From: Pseudarthrobacter enclensis
Lineage (GTDB): Bacteria > Actinomycetota > Actinomycetes > Actinomycetales > Micrococcaceae
DNA: 64,000 nucleotides
Direction of reading: 5' to 3'
Assembly (NCBI RefSeq): GCF_001457025.1
Contig: NZ_KQ758602.1
Location: forward strand, 1-64,000
In this document: in pieces, positions 51,877-59,867 of the stretch
Layout: each line of letters opens with the position of its first letter
Numbering within the stretch: the first letter of the stretch is position 1
Program-made: the position numbers and the translations under genes
The notes under the pieces: model-generated
The model's input: the letters and a program-made list of their open reading frames with translations, nothing else
The model's database searches: none
What the model was told of the DNA's origin: nothing

Positions 51877-54432
51877 ATGAATCCCTCCAAGGCATCCGCA
51901 CGACTCCTGTCGGTTGCAACTCTCGGCCTGGCACTTACGGTGGGCTGCCTCGCAGCGCCGGCGTCCGCCGTCGGGCCCTCCCCCTCGAAGCCAGGCGCCC
52001 CGGGCATCCAGCTCGACTACCTGGACCGCGGACTGGTGGCCGCCAAGACATCCGAAGGCGTGTTCCTCAGCTGGCGCCTGCTGGGCAACGAAGCCACCGG
52101 GTCCTCCGCCACCGGACTCACCGGCACGGACTTCAACGTGTACCGGGACGGGCAGAAGCTGGCGACAGTTACGGACAGCACCAACTACCAGGACCCCGCC
52201 GGGACCGCCGCGTCGACGTACCAGGTGCGGGCCGTCGTCGGCGGCGCAGAACTGGACGAAAGCGCAACGGCAACCCCCTGGGGCGGCAACTCAAAGGACA
52301 TCCCGCTGAAGAAGCCGGCGGACGGCGTGACCCCCGCGGGCCAGGCCTACACGTACTCAGCCAATGACACCTCCGTAGGCGACGTGGACGGCGACGGCCA
52401 GTATGAGTTCATCGTGAAATGGGACCCGAACAACTCCAAGGACGTCTCGCAGGTGGGCTACACCGGCAATACGTACGTGGACACCTACAAGGCCGACGGC
52501 ACGCTGCTGAACCGGATCGACCTGGGCGTCAATATCCGCTCCGGGGCGCACTACACCCAGATGCTGGTCAACGACTTCGACGGCGATGGCCGCGCTGAGC
52601 TGATGATGAAGACCGCGCCGGGCACCAAGACCACCAACTACAACGCGGACGGCAGCGTGGCCGCGGAGTCGTTCATCACGATGCTGCAGAAGGACCTCAA
52701 CGCCGGGTACTCGAACAGCGACGACTACCGGATGAGCGCGGCGGACTACTACCGGCACATGGTGAAGACCTTCCAGGGCTGGACGGAACACCCCGAGGTG
52801 AAGGCCGGAAACTGGCCGGCCACCCTCGAAGAAGCCTTCGGCATCGCTCCGAAGTACAAGTACCCGCTGTCCCAGGCCGACGCCGAGGCGCTGACCGACT
52901 ACTTCATGGACGTCTACGCCCCGTCACGCAGCGCCCGGAACAACCTTCGCGCGTTCGAAGGCTTCATCGTCTCCGGCCCCGAGTACCTGACCGTCTTCGA
53001 AGGGGCCACGGGCAAGGAACTGAAGACCGTCGCCTACCAGCCGGGCCGGACCGACGACGGCATGATGTGGGGCGATTACGCCATGGCCCGCATCGAACCG
53101 GGTAACCGCGTGGACCGCTTCCTCGCCGGTGTCGCCTATGTGGATGGGAAGAAGCCCGCCGCCGTGTTCGCCCGCGGCTATTACACCCGCACCACCCTGG
53201 CCACCTACACCTGGGACGGCAGCAACCTCACCCCGGTTTGGAACGTGGACTCGGGCTGGACACCCATGACCAACCCGTTCAACGATTCCCCGCATGGCCG
53301 CGACGGCACGGACCCCACGTACGGCAAGCTGACCACCCAGGGCTTCCACTCCCTGAGCGCCGCGGACGTTGACGGCGACGGCAAGCAGGAGATCGTCTAC
53401 GGTTCGGCAACGCTCGACGACGACGGCTCGCTTCTGTACAGCTCCTTCGACACGCTGCCGGCCGGCAGCGCCGCCCCGGGGACCGAAGCGAGGCTGGGCC
53501 ACGGCGACGCCATGCACGTGGCCGACATCGACCCCCAGCGCCCCGGCAAGGAGATCTTCACTGTCCACGAGGGCGCCACATACGCGCCGTACGGCTACGC
53601 GATGCGCGACGCCGCCACCGGGGAGGTGCTGTTCGGCGCGTACTCCGGCAAGGACACCGGCCGCGGCATGATCGGCGACGTCGATCCGTCCGTTCCCGGA
53701 CTGGAGAACTGGGCCATCGGGATGCAGGCGGCAGACGGCACCAAACTCTCCACCACCGCCCCGGGCACCAACATGAGCATCCGGTGGGCGGCGGACATGA
53801 CCACGCAGGTCATCAACGGTTCAGGTGACCAGACGCCCACCATCGATGACTGGAAGCGCGGCCGGCTGCTGACCGCCGAGGGCACGCGGACCAACAACGG
53901 CACCAAGGGCACCCCCGGGCTGGTGGCGGACATCCTGGGCGACTGGCGCGAAGAAATGGTGGTCCGAACCGCGGACAGCTCCGCCCTGCGGATCTACCTC
54001 AGCACCGAGGTGACCAACCACAAGCTCTACACCCTGATGCACGATCCCCAGTACCGTGCCGAGGTGGCCCGGCAGAACACCACCTACAACCAGCCGTCCT
54101 ACACCGACTTCTACCTGGCCTCAGACATGGACTTCGGCAACGTTCCCCTGCGCGCCGCCTGGCTTCCCGGCAGCGTCAAGGCCCTCCAGCACTCCGTCGA
54201 GGACCTGGTGGACACGGGCGATCTTGCCGGCCCGGTGGCCAGCCAGCTGACCGCCGCGGTCCAGCAGGCACAAAAGGCCGTGGAAGGCCGCGACGCCCCT
54301 GCGGCAGGACAGGCCGTCCAGCGCTTCCTGAAGTTCCTGGGCCAGCAGAAGAACCCTGACAAGGTATCCGATACTGCACGGGCCGTGCTGACCCATAACG
54401 CCGGCACTATCCTCCGCGCGTTCGGTGCCTGA
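51877..54432 (+). CDS. Secreted rhamnogalacturonan endolyase (PL11) with C-terminal FIMAH domain
   Basis: This 851-residue protein has a Sec signal peptide (about 1-31, cleaved near ASA). The N-terminal Ig-like/fibronectin-type segment has QLDYLDRGLVAAKTSEGVFLSWRLLG. An eight-bladed PL11 propeller follows, with repeated Ca-binding DVDGDGQYE, DFDGDGRAE and DVDGDGKQE motifs. The last ~75 residues (VEDLVDTGDLAGPVASQLTAAVQQAQKA...) form a helical FIMAH domain of putative attachment or binding function. It cleaves rhamnogalacturonan I backbone by beta-elimination. It complements the PL1-CE8 enzymes of the pectin locus 6 kb upstream. AAAGGA precedes the ATG. Confidence 0.93.
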   Translation: MNPSKASARLLSVATLGLALTVGCLAAPASAVGPSPSKPGAPGIQLDYLDRGLVAAKTSEGVFLSWRLLGNEATGSSATGLTGTDFNVYRDGQKLATVTDSTNYQDPAGTAASTYQVRAVVGGAELDESATATPWGGNSKDIPLKKPADGVTPAGQAYTYSANDTSVGDVDGDGQYEFIVKWDPNNSKDVSQVGYTGNTYVDTYKADGTLLNRIDLGVNIRSGAHYTQMLVNDFDGDGRAELMMKTAPGTKTTNYNADGSVAAESFITMLQKDLNAGYSNSDDYRMSAADYYRHMVKTFQGWTEHPEVKAGNWPATLEEAFGIAPKYKYPLSQADAEALTDYFMDVYAPSRSARNNLRAFEGFIVSGPEYLTVFEGATGKELKTVAYQPGRTDDGMMWGDYAMARIEPGNRVDRFLAGVAYVDGKKPAAVFARGYYTRTTLATYTWDGSNLTPVWNVDSGWTPMTNPFNDSPHGRDGTDPTYGKLTTQGFHSLSAADVDGDGKQEIVYGSATLDDDGSLLYSSFDTLPAGSAAPGTEARLGHGDAMHVADIDPQRPGKEIFTVHEGATYAPYGYAMRDAATGEVLFGAYSGKDTGRGMIGDVDPSVPGLENWAIGMQAADGTKLSTTAPGTNMSIRWAADMTTQVINGSGDQTPTIDDWKRGRLLTAEGTRTNNGTKGTPGLVADILGDWREEMVVRTADSSALRIYLSTEVTNHKLYTLMHDPQYRAEVARQNTTYNQPSYTDFYLASDMDFGNVPLRAAWLPGSVKALQHSVEDLVDTGDLAGPVASQLTAAVQQAQKAVEGRDAPAAGQAVQRFLKFLGQQKNPDKVSDTARAVLTHNAGTILRAFGA

Positions 54433-54446
54433 GGCAGACTGGTGAC

Positions 54447-55280
54447 ATGACACTGGCACCGCGCATCACGCTCAATGACGGACACTCCATCCCGCAAGTG
54501 GGCCTGGGCACCTGGCCGCTGGACGACGACCAGGCGGCGGCCGCCGTCGTCCATGCCGTTGAAGCCGGGTTCCGGCACATCGACACGGCAGTCAAATATG
54601 GCAATGAACGCGGCGTGGGCCATGGCATCAGGGCGAGCGGCGCTGAACGCGCCGACCTGTTCGTCACCACCAAGCTCGACGGGCAGTTCCAGGGGAATGA
54701 CAGGGCAGTGGAAGGACTGGAGGGGTCGCTGCGTCGCCTTGGCTTGGACTACGTCGACCTGTTGCTCATCCACTGGCCGCTGCCTTCGCGGGGCGAGTAC
54801 GTTTCCACCTGGAAGACTTTCGAACGGCTCCAGGCAGAGGGAAAAGTCCGCTCGATTGGGGTGTCGAACTTCAAGCCGGCACACCTGGAACGGCTTATGG
54901 CGGAAACGGACGTAGTGCCCGCCGTCAACCAGATCCAGCTGACCCCTGCCGTCACCCGCACGGCGGAGCGGGAGTTCCACGCGCGGCACGGCATTGTGAC
55001 GGAGTCCTACAGCCCGCTGGGTGGTTCCGGGGCGGGCATCCTGGACGCCCCGGTCCTGGCCCGGTTGGCCGGGAAGCATGGCCGGACTCCGGGACAAGTG
55101 GTGCTGCGCTGGCACGTTCAAAACGGATTGGTAACGATTCCGAAAACGGCGAACCCGGAGCGGATGAGGGAGAACCTGGACATCTTCGATTTCGAGCTTG
55201 ACCCGCAGGATCTCGCGGAATTGGCGGCCCTCGACGAAGGGCCGGGCGCCGGAAACGACTCGGACGTCACCGGGCACTGA
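54447..55280 (+). CDS. Aldo/keto reductase
   Basis: This 277-residue AKR has D46, Y51 (HIDTAVKYGNE), K76 (VTTKL) and H109 (LIHWP), and the C-terminal IPKTANPERMREN cofactor motif. It is close in style to the AKR at 48.8 kb. Only 14 bp separates it from the rhamnogalacturonan lyase stop, so it could be co-transcribed, but a reductase role in rhamnogalacturonan metabolism is inference. No strong Shine-Dalgarno is seen before the ATG (GAGGCAGACTGGTGAC), which suggests coupling or weaker expression. Confidence 0.88.
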   Translation: MTLAPRITLNDGHSIPQVGLGTWPLDDDQAAAAVVHAVEAGFRHIDTAVKYGNERGVGHGIRASGAERADLFVTTKLDGQFQGNDRAVEGLEGSLRRLGLDYVDLLLIHWPLPSRGEYVSTWKTFERLQAEGKVRSIGVSNFKPAHLERLMAETDVVPAVNQIQLTPAVTRTAEREFHARHGIVTESYSPLGGSGAGILDAPVLARLAGKHGRTPGQVVLRWHVQNGLVTIPKTANPERMRENLDIFDFELDPQDLAELAALDEGPGAGNDSDVTGH

Positions 55281-55328
55281 ACGGGGCCTGAGCAGCCATC
55301 ATTCGCATCTCCGGGGTTGGCAAATCGA

Positions 55329-55352
55329 TAGTAAGCATGATTACTATTGGGG
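55329..55352 (+). promoter_or_regulatory. Shared leader motif TAGTAAGCATG...TATTGGGG (copy 2)
   Basis: TAGTAAGCATGATTA with flanking ATAGTAA/TTACTAT symmetry is followed by TATTGGGG. It is the counterpart of the copy at 27745-27769. It lies 60 bp before the GlsB-like gene. Confidence 0.5.
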
Positions 55353-55411
55353 CAGAGGATGAACTGCCTCCGGGATCCGGGGGCGTCCTTACTTAGGAAG
55401 AGGAGCGAAAA

Positions 55412-55678
55412 ATGGGATTTATTGCATTTCTGATTCTCGGACTTATTGCCGGCGCAATCGCTAAGGCGATTCTTCCAGGTCGGCAGGGTGGCGGCTGGAT
55501 CATCACCATGGTGCTCGGCGTCGTAGGCGCCCTCCTTGGCGGATGGATCGGCTCGGCCATCTTCGGCGGCGGACTGCAGGAGTTCTTCTCGCTGCAGACC
55601 TGGCTGCTGGCGATTCTCGGATCGCTGATCGTCCTGGCGATCTACGGCATGGTCACTAAGAGCAGCGCGCGCCGCTAA
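55412..55678 (+). CDS. GlsB/YeaQ/YmgE family stress-response membrane protein
   Basis: This 88-residue protein has three helices rich in Gly and the family pattern MGFIAFLILGLIAGAIAKAILPGRQGGGWIITMVLGVVGALLGGWIGSAIFG. The transglycosylase-associated (PF04226) family is induced by envelope or osmotic stress; molecular function is unclear. AGAGGAGCG precedes the ATG. It is monocistronic, with a terminator after it and the TAGTAAGCATG element before it. The YtxH-like gene that follows is likely also stress-linked. Confidence 0.93.
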   Translation: MGFIAFLILGLIAGAIAKAILPGRQGGGWIITMVLGVVGALLGGWIGSAIFGGGLQEFFSLQTWLLAILGSLIVLAIYGMVTKSSARR

Positions 55679-55693
55679 AGCAGCGGAACGCCA

Positions 55694-55737
55694 GGGAGCC
55701 GGCCTGGGGATACTCTCCCCGGGCCGGTTCTCATTTT
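55694..55737 (+). terminator. Rho-independent terminator after the GlsB-like gene
   Basis: The stem GAGCCGGCC...GGGCCGGTTCTC with one internal mismatch is followed by ATTTTCCC, the only clear T-tract terminator noted in the window. Confidence 0.8.
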
Positions 55738-55801
55738 CCCGGCCAGCCCGCTTCCGGGTGCGCCGACCTTTGGAAACCTTCTCACGGAGCAGGAGTTCAC
55801 C

Positions 55802-56203
55802 TTGAAAAACAAGCTTCTTTTGGGTGTTGGAATCGCAGTGGGCTACGTCCTTGGATCTCGTTCCGGAAGGGCAGCCTACGACAAACTGAAGGCACGCGCC
55901 GCCGGAGTATGGGACAGCAAGCCCGTGCAGGACAAGGTGAGTGTTGCCACCGAAACCATCAAGGAGAAGGCCCCGGATGTGGCCGACCACCTGACCGAAG
56001 CGGCACGCCGCGCCGGAACGGTCATCGGGTCCGCAATGCACCGCGACGCCTCCGATTCCACAGCCAGCGCCAAGCCCTCCGCGTCCGACGCCGGCACCAC
56101 AGGAAGTGCCACCGGGACCGACGGGGACCATATTCCGGCCCACAGTACCCACCCGGAGACCACCAACCTGGGAACGACCAGTGATGGCGGTCCCAAGAAC
56201 TGA
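55802..56203 (+). CDS. YtxH-like hypothetical protein
   Basis: This 133-residue protein starts at TTG (55802) six bases after AGGAG. A single N-terminal hydrophobic glycine-rich helix (LLLGVGIAVGYVLGSRSG) is followed by a coiled, charged segment (DKVSVATETIKEKAPDVADHLTEAARRAG). A long Thr/Ser/Ala/Gly-rich disordered tail completes it. This is the YtxH/general-stress membrane-anchored pattern. No catalytic motif is seen. It follows the GlsB-like gene but has its own ribosome-binding site and probably its own promoter after the terminator. Confidence 0.7.
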   Translation: MKNKLLLGVGIAVGYVLGSRSGRAAYDKLKARAAGVWDSKPVQDKVSVATETIKEKAPDVADHLTEAARRAGTVIGSAMHRDASDSTASAKPSASDAGTTGSATGTDGDHIPAHSTHPETTNLGTTSDGGPKN

Positions 56204-56282
56204 CCTGCCGAGCACGTGGCCCCGTCAGCTTCCCATCTGTGACAAGGGGAAATGCCGTTCCTTGTGCTAGAACTGATTCGCT

Positions 56283-56324
56283 TTGCCGGCCGTTGCGATC
56301 CTTGGGGGACGCGACGGCCGGCAA
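56283..56324. terminator. Hairpin between convergent YtxH-like and lipoprotein genes
   Basis: TTGCCGGCCGT (56283-56293) pairs with ACGGCCGGCAA (56314-56324); the stem continues to about 15 bp with one wobble. It sits between two convergent genes and can serve both. Confidence 0.7.
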
Positions 56325-56336
56325 CGTGTTTAACGG

Positions 56337-57017
56337 CTACCCGCTGAGCGGGATGACCGGAAGTCCTTCAAGGGAAACGTCCACAGGTGCACCCACTACG
56401 TGGGCGGTGATGCCTTCCACGCGCAGCTCGTCCAGGAGCACCCGCAGCATGGCGTCTCCCATTGCCCGCGGCAAATCCCCCTTGGTGTCCGTCCAGACCA
56501 TCGGGCCGCGGGGCGTCACGTAGACATCGGAGATGAAGTTCGGTGTGTACGGTATGTCCCACGTCGTGGCCGCCTGTTCCTCAGCTTCCCGCTGCTCCCG
56601 CGGCATTTCCCTGCCAAACTCGTCAATGTCGTAGAAGCGCAGGGCAGCCCTGCCCAGGGCAGCGGCGGCTTTCCTGTCGTCATTGCTCAGCACAAGGAAC
56701 GACGGGGACGTCTCCCACCCCTCGCCCAGCACCGCCGGCCACTTCGCGCCTTGACGGTCGAAAAAGTCCCGCTCGGCCGTCACCGTGGGAGGTTCTGTTG
56801 ACGGCGGAGGCTGGGTAGGCGCCGGGGCTCGCGACGAGACCGGGACTTCGCGGGCAGAGCCATCCGCTGCTGCAGCCGGCGTTGCAGGAACTGCGTGACG
56901 GGCGTCCTTCGAGGCAGCAGAGTCCGGCCCCAGGGAGGAGCAACCCGCCGCAGCCAGGGAAAGCAACACTGCCAGGGAGGCGGCCGCCGCAGCGCCCCTG
57001 CGCCGGAGTACGGCCAT
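56337..57017 (-). CDS. Hypothetical secreted lipoprotein
   Basis: This 226-residue protein has a lipoprotein signal (MAVLRRRGAAAAASLAVLLSLAAAGC) with lipidated Cys at C26. A Pro/Thr/Ser-rich linker of about 60 residues follows, then a globular domain (about 90-226) of unknown family. The start at 57017 lies two bases after the stop of the upstream gene (TAG-GC-ATG), indicating translational coupling. An ATG at 57041 would add eight residues ahead of the signal and lacks a ribosome-binding site. The globular part (FISDVYVTPRGPMVWTDTKGDLPRAMGDAMLRVLLDELR) is not recognised. Confidence 0.7.
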   Translation of the reverse strand: MAVLRRRGAAAAASLAVLLSLAAAGCSSLGPDSAASKDARHAVPATPAAAADGSAREVPVSSRAPAPTQPPPSTEPPTVTAERDFFDRQGAKWPAVLGEGWETSPSFLVLSNDDRKAAAALGRAALRFYDIDEFGREMPREQREAEEQAATTWDIPYTPNFISDVYVTPRGPMVWTDTKGDLPRAMGDAMLRVLLDELRVEGITAHVVGAPVDVSLEGLPVIPLSG

Positions 57018-57019
57018 GC

Positions 57020-57334
57020 CTACGGTCGGGCGTCCGGCCATTGTGACGGGTCATAGCCGTTGATGCCCGGCACACGCCTCACCGGAGGTTCGTCCGCGTC
57101 ACCGGCGTCATTGTGCTGTGGCACGCCACCCTCCGGTGACACGCCGGACCTTGATGGCACGTCAGACCTTGCTGACCTGGCACTTTCCTGTGCCTGATCA
57201 TTGTCCCCGGAGACATCAGCGCCCTGCCGGTCGGCAGCGTCTTTCGGGCCGCTTCCATGGCCGGCGACGGCGCTCTCCGCCTCCAGGTCTTTGTCGTCCC
57301 TGCGGTCTCTCCGGCCCCGCTGGCTTCCCGCCAT
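57020..57334 (-). CDS. Hypothetical low-complexity hydrophilic protein
   Basis: This 104-residue protein is almost entirely Asp/Gly/Arg/Ser/Ala (MAGSQRGRRDRRDDKDLEAE...), with no hydrophobic core, and ends in a NGYDPSQWPDARP segment that looks more conserved. GGGGGAG stands five bases before its ATG. The lipoprotein gene starts two bases after its stop, so the pair is one transcript. It is likely intrinsically disordered. Function unknown. Confidence 0.55.
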   Translation of the reverse strand: MAGSQRGRRDRRDDKDLEAESAVAGHGSGPKDAADRQGADVSGDNDQAQESARSARSDVPSRSGVSPEGGVPQHNDAGDADEPPVRRVPGINGYDPSQWPDARP

Positions 57335-57451
57335 TCCAACTCCCCCATCGTTGACGAGGGTCCGGCTGCTTGAACCACTAGGGAAACCCTAGACCCATGG
57401 CGCCGCACCAACCGCTGGATTGCCTCAAGAAAGATGCAATTTCTCCCGAGC

Positions 57452-58369
57452 TCAATGCCTGGCGCTCCGACTCCCCACAACGACGGTCCCGTCGAGATCG
57501 TCCGCGTGCACCGTATGTACATTCAGCCCCGCCGCAGCCAGCAACCCGGCTGTCCCGGCTGCCTGCTGCACGCTGGTTTCAATCAGCACATGGGCCGCCG
57601 GCGCCAACCATGGCTGTGCGCCGGCAGCAATGCGGCGGTGCATATCGAGGCCGTCGGCACCGCCATCAAGCGATATCCGCGGTTCATGGATGCGGGCTTC
57701 CGGCGGCATGGTCCTGATCGCGTCGGTCGGCACATACGGGGCATTCACCACGAGCACGCGGACCCGTCCCTGGAGCCGAAGCGGAAGTGCGTCAAAGAGG
57801 TCACCTTCATAAACGAAGCCACCCACGGGTTCCAGGTTCTGCCGGGCACATGCCGCAGCGCGGGGATCGATGTCCGTGGCATGCAGTTCGATGCGTGGGA
57901 ACCTCCCCAGCAGGGCCGCGCCTACCGCCCCGGAACCGCAGCACAGGTCGACCACCACGTCGCGGGACGACACCCCACCCTCGTCGCCTAAAGCTCCAGG
58001 GCCAGCAGGAATCAACCCGCAGGCAAGCCTGACCAGAAGTTCAGTCCGCCGGCGTGGCACGAAGACGCCCGGCCGGATGGCAATCTGTGCGCCGGCGAAC
58101 TCAGCCCACCCCAGGATGTATTCCAAGGGAATCCCGCTGGCACGCCGCTGCACGCACTGGGCCAGGTCGGCCCCGCCGGCGGCATGCCGGATGAGGAGCA
58201 CGGCCTCCTCCTCGGCAAAAACACACCCGGCGGAGCGGAGCGCGCTGACCGTGTCGGCGAGCACCGTTCCAGGCACCGCTTCGGCACCAGGAGAGCGCCG
58301 TACTGGACCGTCGAGGCCGTCGGTGCCGCTGCCGGGTGACGGGGAGGAGCAGGAGGCAAAGGTTGACAT
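57452..58369 (-). CDS. PrmC-like putative protein-(glutamine-N5) methyltransferase
   Basis: This 305-residue protein resembles PrmC/HemK: N-terminal helical segment with RRASGIPLEYILGWAEFAGAQI, motif I VVDLCCGSGAVGAALL and the catalytic loop. The usual NPPY is NAPY (VVNAPYVPTDAIRTMPPEA). This N-A-P-Y variant defines a separate PrmC-related family of unknown substrate. Release factors are the target of true PrmC; whether this protein also methylates a Gln is not known. A 60-residue N-terminal extension precedes the core, and an internal start is possible. Confidence 0.82.
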   Translation of the reverse strand: MSTFASCSSPSPGSGTDGLDGPVRRSPGAEAVPGTVLADTVSALRSAGCVFAEEEAVLLIRHAAGGADLAQCVQRRASGIPLEYILGWAEFAGAQIAIRPGVFVPRRRTELLVRLACGLIPAGPGALGDEGGVSSRDVVVDLCCGSGAVGAALLGRFPRIELHATDIDPRAAACARQNLEPVGGFVYEGDLFDALPLRLQGRVRVLVVNAPYVPTDAIRTMPPEARIHEPRISLDGGADGLDMHRRIAAGAQPWLAPAAHVLIETSVQQAAGTAGLLAAAGLNVHTVHADDLDGTVVVGSRSARH

Positions 58370-58553
58370 GGAACCCCTTGTCCGGAGGGTGGCGGTGCCC
58401 CGTCAAGCGGGAGCACAACTGCCTGGGTGGCAGCGGGCGGATCCGACAACAGCGTGGTCAACCCGCCCGCTTTTTGCAGCCTAGCTGGAAATTTCATCCT
58501 AAAGGACGCCACGACGCCGCTGCAGGGGCGGCGTTCATTGGCAGGATGGATTG

Positions 58554-59630
58554 ATGACACTCACCTCAGGCACCCTTGATGGGGAAAGCTTCATCCCCGC
58601 GCCCACGATCATCTGGACAGGAACGTACACGCCTGACGGTGGCGGCCGGGCCGAGGGCATCGGCGCCCTGCGCGCCGACGGCAACGGCAGGCTGGAGTGG
58701 CTCGGCACCGCAGTGGACGCCCAGTCGCCGTCGTTCGTTGCTGTCCACCCCACACTGCCGGTGGTGTACGCCGTTGCCGAACAGCAGAAGCTTGTGCAGG
58801 CCTACCGCCGTGCCGGGGAGTTCGCACTGGAGCCCCTCGGCGCACCGCAACCTGCCGGAGAGGCCGCATGCCATGTCGCGTCGGACCCGCAGGGCCGCTT
58901 CATAACAGCAGCGTGCTGGGGTGACGGCCAGGTCATCCTCTACGAGCTGGATTCCGACGGCGTACCCGCCCGGAGATACCCCGCACCGCCGTCGGTGGAT
59001 CCGCACGCAAGCCTGTCCCCCGGCGAACCCCGGCAAAGCAGGGCACATGCGAGCCTCATGATGCAGGACGGGCGGGTGATGACCACCGATCTTGGCCACG
59101 ACACCCTGCGGATCTGGACTTACGAGGCCGGGACAGGGCTGGTGGCCGACCACGAGGTGGTCCTTCCCTTCGGGAGCGGACCGCGGCACCTGGTCCAGCA
59201 CCCCGGCGGCAACGTCTTTGTCGTCTCCGAATACTCGGTGGAAGTCTTTGTCGTGCGCTTGGAAGCCGGAACATTCGAGCTCGTTTTCCGGGGGCCCGCC
59301 ACCGCCGGAGGTGCCTTGGAAGGCGACTCTGCCGCGGAAATCTGTTTGGGCGCGGACGGCAGGTTCGCTTATACAGGCGTCCGCGGGTCAAACCGGATCA
59401 GCGTGCTCGAGGTGGGCAGCGACGGCAGCGGGCTGCTGCCGCTCAAGGACATCGACAGCGGAGGAGACTGGCCGCGCCACCACCTGGTCCGGGGCCCCTG
59501 GCTGCACGTCGCCCACGAGCGCTCAGACAATGTTGCCACCTTCGCGCTGGATCCCGGGACGGGACTCCCCGGGCCGGTGCTCCACGACGCCGCTGCGCCA
59601 TCGCCCACCGCCCTGGTGCCCGCGGACTGA
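58554..59630 (+). CDS. Lactonase-family beta-propeller protein (6-phosphogluconolactonase-like)
   Basis: This ~358-residue protein follows the YbhE/cycloisomerase 2-type seven-bladed propeller: IWTGTYTPDGGGRAEGIGAL at the N-terminus, HPTLPVVYAVAE, GQVILYEL, RQSRAHASLM, GPRHLVQHPGGNVFVVSEYS and GDWPRHHLV. Family members hydrolyse 6-phosphogluconolactone or other lactones; many are of unproven function. ATG at 58554 (a TTG directly before it is in frame) follows CAGGATGG. The gene is divergent from the PrmC-like gene and immediately precedes the amylase promoter region. Confidence 0.82.
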   Translation: MTLTSGTLDGESFIPAPTIIWTGTYTPDGGGRAEGIGALRADGNGRLEWLGTAVDAQSPSFVAVHPTLPVVYAVAEQQKLVQAYRRAGEFALEPLGAPQPAGEAACHVASDPQGRFITAACWGDGQVILYELDSDGVPARRYPAPPSVDPHASLSPGEPRQSRAHASLMMQDGRVMTTDLGHDTLRIWTYEAGTGLVADHEVVLPFGSGPRHLVQHPGGNVFVVSEYSVEVFVVRLEAGTFELVFRGPATAGGALEGDSAAEICLGADGRFAYTGVRGSNRISVLEVGSDGSGLLPLKDIDSGGDWPRHHLVRGPWLHVAHERSDNVATFALDPGTGLPGPVLHDAAAPSPTALVPAD

Positions 59631-59738
59631 TCCTTCCGCGGCTCCGCGACGCCACGCATTCGGCAGGGGCCACCCATCACGGCTGATGCACCGGCTTCCC
59701 GGCGCTCCAAGCGTTTCGTCAACACTGGAGTAATCCTG

Positions 59739-59782
59739 CGTAAGCGCTTACGGTTGTGACGTGATTCACAGAAAAATAAGCT
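59739..59782 (+). promoter_or_regulatory. Amylase control region: LacI-type palindrome, CRP/GlxR site and promoter
   Basis: CGTAAGCGCTTACG (59739-59752) is a perfect 14-bp palindrome with the same core as the GH65 operator at 6244. TGTGA-CGTGAT-TCACA (59755-59770) matches the CRP/GlxR consensus exactly. TTGTGA (59754-59759) and TAAGCT (59777-59782), 17 bp apart, are a possible promoter. TGATTCACAG (59762-59771) is also inverted at 59785-59794. Confidence 0.6.
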
Positions 59783-59867
59783 TGCTGTGAATCATGCGGC
59801 CCCGGGCCGCACACCCTTGCCGAACAGCAACCTGTACAGCAGTGCCGCTACCAGGAAGGTCTCACCC

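Noticed and set aside
57378..57392. CTAGGG-AAA-CCCTAG palindrome between the disordered-protein and PrmC-like genes
   Set aside because: Perfect but short, with no second copy and no regulator nearby, so no call is made.
59787..59867. Longer amylase N-terminus from the GTG at 59787
   Set aside because: This would add 27 residues ahead of the signal peptide, lacks a ribosome-binding site and overlaps the inverted repeat. The TTG at 59868 has AGGAAGG at correct distance.
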